A stretch of 64,000 nt of DNA, from contig OZ038527.1 of NCBI GenBank assembly GCA_964036665.1, forward strand, positions 16,700,221 through 16,764,220, written 5' to 3'. Under the pieces are notes generated by a model. The model had not been told where the DNA came from and searched no databases. It saw nothing but the letters and a program-made list of their open reading frames with translations. This document shows, piece by piece, positions 11,195 to 26,100 of the stretch. This stretch comes from Gordius sp. MW1. Its lineage: Eukaryota; Nematomorpha; Gordioida; Gordea; Gordiidae. Each line of letters begins with the position of its first letter. Position 1 is the first letter of the stretch. Position numbers and translations under genes: made by a program.

Positions 11195-14100
11195 ATGTCG
11201 GATTTTGATGAAACTTTCAAATATTATGCCTACATGATTTCGATGCCTATTATTATCATACTCGGCCTTTTTGGCAACGTTTGCATCATAGTAGTATGCC
11301 ATCTGCAGAAAACTGTTTCAACTGGGTATAGGTAAGTACCCTTGATTTTAAATGATAATAAAAAAATATGCCGGATAGTGAAGTTTAAATTTAACAAAAG
11401 AAATGTATAAAAAATAAATTATTAAGAATGGTAGTAATAAGATTTTGGGTTATGAATATTGATGATTGACTGAGTAATATTTGAAATCTATAAACTAATC
11501 ATTTTATTATATTAAGCTTAATTTTATTTATAACCGCTGAAAAAATTTTGTTTTGGATTTCTATTATAAATATTTAATAACCATATTATTGCTTATAATA
11601 GTCATGGAAATATTTAATGTTTGCAATAGATAAAATAACATTACTTGAGGGCGTGGCCGGGGCAACAATGATTTAGGGACGGGCAAAATGATTATTTTAT
11701 GAAATTTTAGCCATAATTTTAATAAATTTGAACAAATTTTTGGATTTAGACGGGGACAGCCGTCCCTCCCTGCCCCCCTCCTTGGCTACGCCCATGTTAG
11801 AGGGCCTCGTCGGTTAAATGAGGTTTTTATGTCTACCTAGTAAATTATTTTTTCTATAATCATATATTTTGACCAATTTTTTATCATTTCTAAATAACTT
11901 GATTCTATCTATCTTTCTTTGGGTTATTTTGAAGCAAACCACTTAGCCATTATGGTGAAATTTGCAACTAAATGGCGATAGTTTTCCTATATTAATAAAA
12001 CTTTCCAATAATAATTTAATCGATACAGGACTCAAATTAAACCTTTAGTATAATATTTCCATTTACCCATAATTACTTATCATTAGTCTTCAATTAACTT
12101 TCATTAATTAAAATTTTGGGTAATTGGCCTTAAGTAAAAAACCAATAATGATCCATAAGTTAGTTAATTGGGGCTTGGTGAGAGGGTAGAAATAGGTTTT
12201 TCGCGTTATTTGATCATTAGGTGGTATTCATAATTACAAGCATATTTGTAGCATATTTTTATGGACTTCTTTTATTCAAACCATTTTTCCTTATAATTAA
12301 GGCACTCTTGATTTGATCATATAAATTTTTTGATTAAATTTTTATTAACATCTTGAGGTTAAAATTTATTCAGTATCTATCTTAAATTAAAACTTATATT
12401 TTAAAAAACATTAGTAAAACAATAAATAATTTATTCAGTATCTATTTTAAAACTTATATTTTAAAAAACATTAGTAAAACAATAAAATGTTTTTTTGCAC
12501 GAAAAACATTCACACAACACAACATTATTTAATTTAAGCTTATGAATGAGAAAAATACACTAAGTAAATCATCTTTGACATCGGGAGAGGCTTCAATTAA
12601 TTATATAAAAATATGAAATGCGTGTGGCTCATATGAATTAAAAACCTTATATATTTAGCGAAATTTCATTGAATTAAATAAAATAAAACCATGGGCGTAG
12701 CTAGGTTTTGGATTAGGGGGGGGGCGAAACGTTTAAAAGTTCAATTAGGGGGGGGGGGCAAAACATAATTTTTTTTAATTTTTAAGGGTTTTTACATTGA
12801 AAAACTTTTTTCGTCATTTAAGGGGGTGGGGCCGCCCCCTTCCCTGCCTACGCATATGAATAAAACTAGCAATGCTTATTGTTAGGAACAATATTATTAA
12901 TTTAAAAATGTCAACATATTAGGATCATCATTCAGAGTTGTTAGACGAATTGGCAAATATGGTAACTATTTAGGAACTTTTTGGGATGTAGCGTGTAGGG
13001 GACATCGTGTAGCCATAAAAACTTAGACCCAGCTTATGGACAAAAAATACTTAGTTTAAATTTATTTAAGGACTACTTCTAAGATATGAAATATTGAGAG
13101 AAAGAATTTAATATCGAAATAGACATCAAATAAAAACAAAATGGCCAAGGTTTTTATTGTAGATTAAACCGATACATATATCGAAACTAAAAATTATTAT
13201 AATTAAATGATTATTTTTTATAAAACAATTTGCGTAGAAATAAATCAAAATGACGACCTATGCGTTTATAAAAACATCACATTTCAATATTTCCTGCCTT
13301 ACCTTTGTTTATTCATTTTATCTCTTTTATAAATCGAAATAAGGAAATTAAAATTGAAAATCCAGACTCTCCGCTACGACTAGTCCAATACCCTTTTCTT
13401 AATAAAAAATCAACCATAGAGAAATGCAAAAATAAAATTAATCTACAGAAGTTATTTATATACGTCTATATGATACTACTTAAATATTAATGTGTTCATT
13501 TTGCAAGACTACTAATTGTCTCAAAATCATTCATATTTTCCTAAACATGATTTTTACCTTATTATATGATACAACTTATATAATGCAATTATTAATTTTT
13601 TTTTTTTAAGTATTTAAAATATTTACGATGATACAAGCAACCATTGCTATAACCAGATGTCACCCTTATGATTTTTTTTTAATTTTTGAGTTTTTCTACT
13701 TAGGCTTACAACCTGTTCAAATGCATATGGCACTTGTTTATTATAAGTATAAATTTCGCTGCTTACACCTTATTGACACCTATATCGCATAAGAAATTCC
13801 AAAATATTTGATCTACAAAAGTTACGGGGCATTTAAGAACTTTTAGGCGTTTTTACTTGTATACTCAAATATCTAATGACAAATACAGACTAGCTTACCA
13901 ACTAAAAGCAAACGCAGTGTATTTAGTCCTTAGCTAAGTAATTGCTTTTAAATTGAAAATTTCAAAGTTGAAACTCAAGCAAATAAGCTAAATTAATCAC
14001 ATCAAATTAATTAAATTTTAATTAAAAGAAAAATTAAGAGGTTTGCAGGCACGCGCACTTGTCATCGCGTTAACTTAAGGGACCAATTTGTCGTTGACGA

Positions 14101-17100
14101 CACCATGGGAAAAAATGAGGGTGTAGCGAACTGTCACAACACGAAACATTATAAATCTTGAAATCATTAATTCCCCGTTTTCCACACTGTTCTTGTCTCA
14201 AATCGCAAAAATGTAATAAGTTACACTCTAATCTCACCCCTTCATCGCTTGTATTGATGGAGATTGGAGTGCTCTTAAATCATCGCGTAGCGGAATGATT
14301 AAATTTTTGAGACCATAACGCCCCTGGTCATAATTTAAGAATGGACAGACCATTAGGATACATCTAAGAAGGGCATTTCCCCCAGCCTCTCAGAAGATCG
14401 CAGTAATTTATGTCCCTTGAAATTAATTGAGTGTGTCGCTATTAGTGATGTTTACGGTGGTCGAAGGTTGTTTTTAATTTAAAATATTTATAACCTGTAG
14501 TTGATGATTATAATTTAAATATGATGCCATCTAGAGGTACTAATCAAAATTTTAATTACTTGCAATTTGGACTTGAAGTGGAGCTGTTTTCATTTGAAAC
14601 AGACCATCTTTCGGAGCTAATACTTTAGAAGTTTAAAAAGTTAAATTTGTTTTAGCTCTGCCCCAGAATGAGTAAAAAAGATATAAATTTTCCATATCAG
14701 CAGCCAATTTATAGTAGTTCGGTAATTTTTTTAGGATTATGAGGCAACTACACCTTAGTTAATGGTTAGTTTTCACAAATTAACGACTAGAACACATGAT
14801 ATCAATTATTCAGTTTAGTTAATTTTTTAGGCCAAAAATCGATAACAATAAAATTATTCTAAATAATATTATGCGACGATATGTGATAAAATAATATTTA
14901 ATAGTTGTAACAATTAATAACAGAAATTAATATAACATAATATTAACTTAGTTCTACAAAAATAAAAGATAATTAAATTATTGATTCAGGTGTTAGTATC
15001 TCATATTATTTGGCATATCATTCTTAACAACTCATATATTTAGTACAACTTCTAAGTGCAAAGAGTAATTCGCAATTATGTTAATGGCTAATTTTTCATT
15101 AATTAAAGCTAGATTGAGCATCTGGCTTCCATCTAGCGCCTACGAAGTGTGATAATCATAGGCTGTGATTTTCAAGATGCAAAATTTATTTTAATTCTGT
15201 AGCAAACATGGGCGTAGCCAGCTTAGAATTAGATAGGAGCAATTATTCAAGGAGGGGCAAAATCAAGGGCGTAGCCAGGTTTAGGATTAGGGGGAGGCAA
15301 AAAGTTCAAAAGTCCAATTAGGGGGGGGGCGAAACCCTATTTTTTCCAATTTTTACAAAAATTTACATTGAAAAAAAAGAAAAATTCTCATTTAGGGGGG
15401 GGGGGCGGCCGCCCCCCCCCCCCCGCCTACGCCCATGGAAGCAAACCATATATAATGAGATATATATTCATGCGGATTAAAACTTAATTGTAAAGCCGTC
15501 CACAGCTAAATATAATAAATAGTATTGGTTTTAAAAAATTATAGTTAATGTATTTATAAAATGTATCAATCTACCTCGTCCTAAGCTATTATGTAACACA
15601 ACTGCCCCCCCCATCCTAATCCCGCTAAGCTCATAATTAATCAGGTATGGTTTAGATTTGTTATTAAACTTGACAAATACAAATAGGCATTCTAAATTTA
15701 CAATAATCTAATTTATCAATAATTTGCGGTGGATATGAAATTATGCACGCGCAAACGTTTTTACCACTTTGAAATATTTATATACTAATAAACAATTAAA
15801 TTGCACATAATAATAAATTCAATTCATATAATATCTTAGCATGGACGTAGCCAGGTTTTGGATTAGGGGGGGGGGGGCGAAACGTTTAAAAGTTCAAGGG
15901 GAGGGGGAGGGGCAAAACCTAAATTTTCTAAATTTTTAAGGGTTTTAGCATTGAAAAAATTTTTTTTCGTCATTTAGGGGGGGTGGTGGCTACGCCCATG
16001 TATCTTAGTCTCAATTATTATTATTACTCTATTCAAAAAAGGAGCAATCTTAAAAGGAAGGATTTGTGATTGACATTTGACAAACGACTAATTAGATTGA
16101 GTTTAAAAAGCATTATAGGGCATGCAGATACAATTATTGTTAGTATAAAAGGTTTTAATGTATCAACTATTTTATTTTAATATCCAAGGGGGGGCAGGGA
16201 GGGGCGGCTGCCCCCTTCTAAATCCGAAAAATTGTTGAAATCTATTAAAATTATAGCTAAAATTCCAAAAAATGTTCATTTTGCTCCTCCCTAAACATCC
16301 CTAAAATTATTATTGCCCCCCTCTAATTCCAAAGCTGGCTACGCCCATGGTTTTACTTGTCCAGATCATCTATATTGTTATACACATGTTACCCCGTTTT
16401 GTTTCCATTTTAGAGTCATATTTAGGGTTGTTAAAGGATTTAGGGAGCTAGAGATTTTGTTAGAAATGAAATAGATACTTTAAAAATTAGGAATTATGAA
16501 TTAATGCTTGATACTTCAAAGGCGACGGTAAAAATATCTACAACTTTTTATTTAATAAACATTCTTTTGTTTTTACGGAACATGAAAAATATATAAAAGT
16601 GCTTGGCATATTTTACTTTAATTGATAATTTGTTAAATAAATTTATATTTAAATATAATTAAAAAATTAGGTAGTGTAAACCATGAGCAGGCTTTATTGA
16701 ATTAATAAATAGGTAATCTACAATTAATTTATTGTTTTAAGTTTTAACCCCTTGTTGGTTTGCTGGTCAATATGACACAAGAGAATTCGTGTTGCATAAA
16801 AAAAATAATGTAGTGTAGAAATATGTAGAAATGTGAGGGTTTATTAGCTTAACAAAAATATAATCAAAATATAAGGCCATTCTTGCGGCCAGGGCCATGC
16901 CCGACTAAAACTAATCGTGATTTTTTTGTTTAAATTGGGTTTATTCTTGAAGCTTTATTATTTAATACAATATTTCAATAATTTTAGCAGTCTTTAAACA
17001 TTTTTTCTGCATGCAGACGTTTCTGTACGTTTATAAAATCTTTCTACTAAATATGTCGCATATGCTGATAGTAAAATCACGAAACGGTCAATTACTAAAC

Positions 17101-20100
17101 ATACTTTTTGAATTTTAGTGGAGTCATATAATTTTTTTATTTATAAAATTTTACAGAATAAATTTTTTCTTATTTATTAGATGAAAAAGGATGGTAAGTT
17201 TTAAAGTCCATATCTTACTAGTTAAGTACTTTTCAACCTTAAAAATTAATAGGCCTATTATAATTTAAGCCATGGGCATAGCCAGGGGCAGGCCCCCCCC
17301 CCTTAAAACATGAAAAAAAAATTTAAATGCAAAAACCCTTAAAAATTAAAAAATTTATGTTTTGCCCCCCCCCCCCCCCTAATTAAACTTTTAACCGTTT
17401 CCCCCCCCCCCCTCATCCAAAACCTGGCCACGCCCATGAATTAAGTAATAAATCAAAAACAAGTGATAGGACATTTTATTATTATCCTATACCGCACCAT
17501 AACTAAAGATAAATTAAAATCGCAAAAAAATTAGGACAACTTGCTTAGGCGATGAAATTATGCCAAATAACTAAAAATGCTTTAAATGGGCATTAATTAA
17601 ATATTTAAAAAGAATATTGTATAAATAAAAATTAAGGCTTTTATCATCAATAAATTATAAGTTTCCAACCGTTTAAAAATCAATGAAGTTTTTTACAAAT
17701 AAAACAATCGTTTAAGTTTGAATTTTGCGGGCTCAGATTTTTCGCCCTATATGATTTTTATAAGTATATTAATATAAATAGTGCCAACCATAAAATGCTA
17801 ATATAAATCTTATTGCCTTAGATATTCGGACAGATGAAAAATTGTATATACAAAGAATTATCAATGGCTAAAAATAAAAATACATGCTCAAATTATAGAC
17901 TAAAATACCTGAAATTAAATGGAAAGATTCAAAAAATTGAAATACAAATCTTGAATAAGCACTTTGTAATTTCAAACTGCAGCGATTTAAACTTTCCACA
18001 AGCGGGTTGGGGTAGATCGTACTAAGAACTAATCAAGTTAATAAAAAAAAATTCAGACTTTCCCACTCGCAAGAAAAGTCAGAGCAAAGTTCCTCTTAGG
18101 ACTTTAAGTTGATAAGTTATATAATTAAAAAAATTAAAGTGCATTTTTTCAAATCTATAACAGGTTTAATGTAAATATAGATTAACCTATAAAATAATTG
18201 TAATTAGTTTAAAGGTTAAAAAGTGTGTATATCAGATTTCTATTTTGAATATAAGAATATTAAATTTTAAAATATTGATTTAAGGAGGATATATTTTAGT
18301 AATATATGACTTGATTTAATAAATTCTCGTTATTTAAATAAATCTGTTAAAAATAACTTTCAAAGGAATCAAAAATTGACCTCGTATTTTTTAGTAAATA
18401 CAAATAGTAATCAATTAGATTTTTTGAAGCATGGAATATTGAACCGATGTTAGTTCAATTTTTTAGGGACTTTAAAGAATCCTAGCATAAAACTACCCGT
18501 TTATTTTATTTTCTTAGATAATTTATTCTCTTGTTTAACCCGCGAGAGTATTCGTGGGGTATTTCGAAACCCTACGCAAATTATAAATTAAAATATAAAA
18601 CGCAATTTAAGTCTAATGAATTTGGTCTTTTCAGTAGCTTAATATTTTATCAAAAAATAGGTTAGGTGAACATTTTTTAGGTTTTGGCTTAATACTTTTT
18701 AAAATTAAGAAGCTTTTTTGGCTCGTGGGGTAATTTTTTACCTTACTAATGCTCTTACGTAAGTTTTTTATCTGTTGGAAAAAATGTATATTTTTATTTG
18801 TTTGAAGTTTTACAATTTGTGTTTTTAATACATTTTGAACATTCTTTTAATAAAAAATAACGTTTATTTTGATTTATTTTAAGGTATATGATGTCAAGAG
18901 GTTAAATGAGGGGAAGCACTAAAATAACCAAAATAAAAATGTGGATCCAGAAAATTGTTAATAAGTTTTGTAATGTTGATTAGATTCATATCAAAATTTA
19001 TAGCATCAATCTTAAGACCTTTATAAACACATGTTTAAAATTTGAAAGGTTTTAAAAGAATACTTTGAAAGTTATAAGAAGTTAAAAAGTGGGATAAAGT
19101 TATACCCCACGAATGCTCTCGCGTTCGGGATTTTCAGGAATACTTTCGAGGGTTAAAAGCATTAAATTATTATATAAGACATTCTCTTCTAGCCATCCCA
19201 CCCTATAACTGCAACTCCCATTTTATAAAACAATTTGCAAAAAAAAATGTTCATACCAAATACCGTTTAAACATATGATTAAAAATAAGATAATTAAGAC
19301 AAATGAATGAAATTTAACTCAATCAAACTCTTTCCTATAACCCAAAATTTTCACTCTATACAATTGCCATTATTTCACCAGCTTTTAAGGTTCGTCGGGG
19401 TAAAATATCGACAGTCAGCAGCATGGGGGTAGCCAGGTTTTGAATTAGAGGGGGGGGGGGGGGGACGGGGGGTAAGGCAGATTGAAAAAAAAATTTCCTG
19501 AGAGCAAAAAAAAAAGGTCTCGACGTCCAAAAATTTTCTTGAGAGCAAAAAAAAAACGCCCATGGTCAGCAGATGTCTTTAATATTCACTAAAAACAGCT
19601 AAAATTGGACTTAGAATTTGATTCTAGTATGCTGTTTATTATATTCTTCTTAAAACATCTTATTTATTATAAGAAACTTTATATAATTGAAGGTCATTAC
19701 GACATACGTTAAATTGTTTTTGCATTTTAATCTAATTTTTTAAAAACGCTTCCCTGTATAATATAATTAAATTAAGTATCTATAAAGAGTCAAAAATCTG
19801 TAAAACATTTCCATAAATCATTTTGATTCATTTAACAACTTGATAAAAGTCTTGCTAAAATTATTATTTATAGCGGCAACCTAGAGAAACCACAATTTAA
19901 GAAAAATATAATTATTAGTGAAATAAATAAAAATACACTCGAAGGAGATTCATTTGGTATTTTCTTAAAGTGACAAATACATAAACTCATTTTCTGCTAG
20001 ATTCTATCTTACAATTTGAAGAGTAAAGTTTTATCAATCAATTGAACCAAAAATGAAATATTGATGTTAATTAAAAACTATAATAGGTTAATTTTCTAGT

Positions 20101-23100
20101 TCTGTTAGCATGAACAATTATAAACTTTTGTTAAATGTTAGCTGCATCATAGCATAATATTTAAAATTTTCAATAACTAAGGGAATAGAGGAGATTTCAA
20201 TAAATTGTTGTATTTTGTTAATTTATGTAAAGATCAACATTATTTGACAACTCAAATTATTACAATTTGAACATTTTGATTACATATTTACTCTCTCATC
20301 CCAAAAATTGAAATTGTGTGTTATGGAGTGACCAATTAGGAAGATTAGTTTTATGGTATGTAATGCATGCCCAGCAAGGTGGCATGGTTATATAGCCTCT
20401 CCTATTTTTGGATGGCAGTACACTCAATGACAAACAATTAAATATTTATACGAGGTCGTCGTGATTTAGAGCTGTGAGGCTAAGCGATCCATCAGGCCAC
20501 GCAATATATTTTTTGGTTGATCTTTTGTTTCCCCTGATCATGTATCGCGTTGTTGTATTAATGAGGAGTGCATGCAACACTCACAGTGTTCCAAACAAAG
20601 TTGCATGGTCGATATCGATACTAAGTGTTTACCTAATTAATTCGTTCGATAAAACCATGATGATAATCATGACGGATAAGTAATATAAGAACAGAAGGCC
20701 TACTGGAGTTTATACAAATTGCTCCTATACTCGAAAAATAGGATAAATATAAAATAGATGATTAATTTAAAAGAAGCCTTTTCAGGTAGATATCAAAAAT
20801 GAGATTCGTTTAAATTTTTCTGACCGAATCCAGTCTGTCCCCCCATCTTATAACTAATTTGTCCGCCCAGGTTCGCCTAAATCCTTATAAGTGATCGCCC
20901 GATAAATCATAAAAGCTGCCCGTTTGGTCCTAATTAATAAGTTTGCCTATTTGGCCCGAGTTTAGGGGATTTTAAATTATCTTGTCACTGTCTTACGTTT
21001 TTTTTACAATTTTAATAAAAATATATGACTTTTCTCTTTTTTCTCTTAAATATTAAGAAATTTTTAACTTACACATGGGCGTAACCAGGGGGGAAGGCAG
21101 GGGCGGCCGCCCCCTCCCCTAAATTACAAAAAAAAAATTTCAATGCAAAAAGCCTTAAAACTTAAAAAAAAATTATGTTTTGCCCCCCCCCCCCCGCCCT
21201 AATTGAACTTTTGAACATTTCGCCCCCCCCCCCCCTAATCCAAACAAGAATCAATTAATTGTTTTAAGCCAAAGTAAGTTAATTAATCTCTATCTAAAAA
21301 ATTAATTAAAACTATTAAGCATTCATTATCATTACATTTGCAAAATAATATAATGTAATGCGTGGGTTTCAAAATTATTTTTCACAAAATATCAATATAT
21401 ATAGCACGTGCAAACGGGTTAAATATATTACAAACTTGAAATTAAAATTAATTAGAATTGAATGAACACATTTAAGCACCAGGTATATGTTCCAGTCCAG
21501 GGTTAATCAAAATATTACCTATCTATATTAATGCGTCAAATCTAACCTAGCAACAACTAGTGCAAAATGAATTGCAAATGAGAGCAGCCTTTCTAATGAG
21601 TTTTTGCTCTATAACCTAAATAATTTTATTTATTTTTAATGTTAAAATGCTTTTATTCGGCAAAATTAATACATGAAATATACAATAAACGAGCATAAAA
21701 TAATATTATAAATATAAAAAAAAATTCTAATGAGTTTTTTTGCTATATAACCTAAATAATTATGTGGCATCCTTTCTTTCATTTAGAGGCTTAAATGTTC
21801 ATTTTAACCTTAAGACCTACATGTCACATAAATTCTCATAATCTTCCAAATTATAAAAAATTAATATGAGCTTAATAAATAAATTACAATTTTTATTCTA
21901 TTATATAAAGCCATGTTTGTAGACAAATCTTATGCAATAAATCAACATTTGGATTTGTACTAATTTAATTAAGCTAACGAATTTAGGTCAAGCCAAGTGT
22001 GGGGTAGAGACCTGCACGGGTGACCCAAACCGGTCGGGTTCGGATTGAAAATTTTAAAAAATCTTTAATCTTTGGATCGGGTTTGGGTTGAAAAATTTAA
22101 AAATGCTTTCGGGTTGGGTTAGGTAGAGTTGTTAAATTGCTAACTTGCTTCAACTCCAGCTACCATCTGCTCGAGTTTCTGCTCGACCCTCGAGCATTTT
22201 TATATGCTACTGCTCTGCCAAGTGCACCGAACAGCGATCACTCATTGTGCTAACGCGCATAGCAACTCAGTGTGCGCGCGTCAGGAGTTTATAGTAAGTT
22301 AGCAATTCAATTCAACAACTCTAGGGTCGGGTTAGATTTAATGTCGGGTCCAAGGTTATAAATCTTACATTGCAAAATACACAAACATATCAATTAATTT
22401 AAAGCTATGTAGGATACACTATTTTAAATTAATATCAAGTAAAGCAAATGTTATAGTGGCCTGGTAGTTTTTTATTTAAATTTTTATTCAACTTTTCCTC
22501 ACGGTACTTGTTCGCTATCGGTTTCGTGCTAATATTTTTAGTTTTAGATGTAGTTTACCATCGTTATTTGCTAGTTGCATAGACTCAACTAAATCGTACA
22601 AATGCTTTAAAGCATCTGGCCATTTTGTTCTAACATCTATTTCTAATGATAAATTCAGTAGTCCTGTTAGAATTTAGCATTTGGTTGATGCGCTTCATCT
22701 TGTTACATATTCAATAAGTTGATTCAATTTTTATGCATCTCATTGTAATCTAGAATAAATATATTTTTTTTTCACCTTGATTTAATCATCATAATTAAAT
22801 GAGTATTTATTGGTACAAAAATTTATTAATTATTTAAAATGTTTCTGTCCCATATAGTCCAAAATTAATTTACTTCTTGCTTTTTGGGTACCTGTTTCGA
22901 CTCATATATGTTCTCAGTGTAAAAGATATTTTATAAGTTTTCCCTACCTTAAAACTATTTCACTATGCTGGCCATTTCGATTTCGACCCCGTAATTAAAG
23001 TCATTTGTTTATTCAAATCTGATTGTTTTAATTTGGACGCAATCATAATTTAACTCTTAAAAGATAAAATTTATCCAAAAAATAATATATTTATTTAAAT

Positions 23101-26100
23101 AGTGAGAAGTGGTAGTTCATTATTAATTTATACTACTTAAATATATGTACATAAGCCAATTTAAGTTTGAATCTATTAAATGGTTCATTTGCAACTATAT
23201 ATATTTCAAATTAATTGTGACCTGATATTTTACTAGCATTTTTATACATCACTATAAAAAATCATTCAAATAGATTTACTGATCAAAATTTTTGTATCAT
23301 TTAGTAAAATAAATGGCACTTTAATTTGTCGATTAAATTTTACACACCGCAATTTTTTTGCTCTTGTGCCGGATATCAAAATTTTAAACGCCTTCAACAG
23401 GGATTTGGTTAAATAAACGCTTTCAAGTCGGGCAGAGGCGGGTTCAGGTTGAAATTTTTAAAATACTTCCGGGTCGGGTCGGGTTCGGTTTAAAAATATT
23501 ATAATGCTTTTGGGTCGGGGTTTGGTCGAAAATTTTAAAAAAATATCGGTTCGAATCGGGTTCGGGCTAAAAAAAGTGACTTTGCAGTCTCAAGTATGAG
23601 GCTACGATAAACAATTTTCTCTTACATTATAATTATATATAATTATCATTCTTGTTTAATCTGCCAGACCTCCTTCCATACATTGTCTATAGGACAAAGA
23701 AACATCTTTAAGTTTTAAATGTAGTTCAGGATATTATTTTTTAAAATGATTTACAAAAATTATAAAATTGTATCATTAACATAATGTTGAATTGGAAAAG
23801 GCTAGAGTTTGAAGGCGTAACATCGACTCCAATAAAAGTTGCACAAATATATACAAATAATATTGCTTTGCCCCCTTCCTTAAATTTCGAGAGTATTCCT
23901 GAAAATCCCGAACGCGAGAGCATTCGTGGGGCATATTTGGCCCCATTTTTTAACTTCTTATAACTATCGAACTATTAATTAAAATTATCTCAGATTTTGA
24001 ATATATGTTTGTAAGGACTCTTAATTGATGGTATTTGATAAATACTTAAACAATATTACAAAAATTATTAACATTTTTCTGAAGTATTATTTATTTTTTT
24101 AATTTCAATGCCTCGCCTCATTTTACCTCTTAACATCATATACCATGAAATGAATCAAAATTATAATAATTTTTTATTAAAAGAAAGTCGGAAATGCATA
24201 AAAATATAATTTCACAACCTTATGATGATATCAAAAAAATACAAACATTTATTCATGGGGTACACAGGACCCCTTTGGCCAAAAAAATGCTATATTTTAA
24301 AAAGTAGTAGGCCAAAGGTTATAAAATTTTCCCCAAATTTAGTTCTTGGTAAAATATTAAAATAATGAAAAGGCAAGAGAAATTTGTCTTTAAACGCGTT
24401 TTATATTTAAGTTTATAACTATCGTGGGTCCGTGGTGTCTCACGAATGCTCTCGAGGTTTAATTTAGAATCATCAAACATTAACCACCCCTCCTCCCTTC
24501 AATTTAAATTTTGAATAACCCCGGACATTGACATTATCTATAACATATTATTAAACTATCATTATTTGCAATTAAAATATATTTTTTTTACAAAGGTATA
24601 TCACATTCTTAGCCATTTCGGATTTATTGTCGTGTTTACTGATGTTTCCCTGGCCTCTCTTGCACATGGTAGCGTCAACGAAAATGCTACCCCTCAATTA
24701 CAAATATACGTGGAATTTCTTTTTAGCCCACATTTCTTTTGTATTAGTCAATGGATTTATGAAGTCCAGTACATTGTTGACTTGCGCTTTAACCTGGGAT
24801 CGGTACACGGCTTTAAATTTTCCGTTGCGTTACAAATCATTTAGCTCGCCTACAAAAGTCATAATTATTATATTTTTGTGCTTTGCAATTGCTTTCGGTT
24901 TGATGATACCGAGAACCATGAGGTTTAAGGTGAAGATCATGCAAACCATTAATTTTATACCAAATACAAACATATTACCTCCTTATACCTCTCCCTTTAA
25001 TCATGACGATGAAGCCTTCCCAACCAGTGCAAAGCCAGAATTCGCCGACATATATAAGTCTATAAATTCTTCTACTTTAGGAATATCAGAATCTACTAAG
25101 CTAAATAGAATTACCAAAGGAGCCTACATAAGATATACTTTTGGTCTTAACGAAGAGTATAAAGATCAGAAAGTTTTCATAGCGTATGATTGGTGCCGCG
25201 AGGTGTTCCTCACAATATTGCCCCTTGTTATTATGATTTTTCTTAATACCCAAATTATCTTAAAATTTCGTGAAATTATGCAGAAAAAAAGACACATGGG
25301 TATGCCTGGGAAAGTGGATAAGTTGACAAAACCGAAGGAGGACTACGGTGACAGCGGTACCGAAAACAAGGATTATTATTCGGATGTCGAGTTAGATGGA
25401 TGTTCTACTTATGATCAGGATCAGGACAATGCACGAGATAAATTAAAAAGGGAAAAATCATTCAAAGTTGCCCAGTGTCTATCAAAGAAAAAGAATAGAT
25501 TTAAAAAACCCAAACTTTTAAAATATCTTAAAACAGGTAATAGTTCCGTATCCCTTGGTAAATTTCCAACAACCAAATTGGTAATTACTAAACCGCAAGA
25601 AAGTCAAATAACATCTCCCAGTGGTGTTGTTAAATTAGATATTAATGATGAAACAACTTACGATTCACTACCTAACGATAACTCTACTTGCAATCAAGAA
25701 CTTGTCCAAAATTCAGTAAGATTCGATCTTGAATCAAGAACATCTGTTGATTTGACACAAGACAAAGAAATGTCCATAGACTTGTGTCCGATGGGTAGCA
25801 GAAACCAAGGATCTTCTAATACTTTAAGCTCAAATCAATTACAACTGTATGAACCAGGTAAATTTCATTCTGCTTCATCACCATCATTGCTAAAACGATA
25901 TAGCGTCATGGTGAATAAGTTGAAGAGTAAAGACATAAAAGATCAACTAAGTAAACAAAGTTTGCGACGTAAAAAGAAAAAGGCTAAATACGAAAGAGAT
26001 GAAAAACGCTTAACGTCAATGCTGATATGCGCTGGTATGCAATTTTTTATATGTTCCATACCCCAAGCTATAACGGCATTGATCGATAATCCGACTCTGA

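Noticed and set aside
20474-20683. 69-codon plus-strand frame with hydrophobic stretch
   Set aside because: Inside the GPCR intron; no exon-like borders in the receptor frame and no recognisable family.
24566-24844. 92-codon frame overlapping the second GPCR exon
   Set aside because: Wrong frame; the GPCR frame opens through the same region with all expected membrane motifs.
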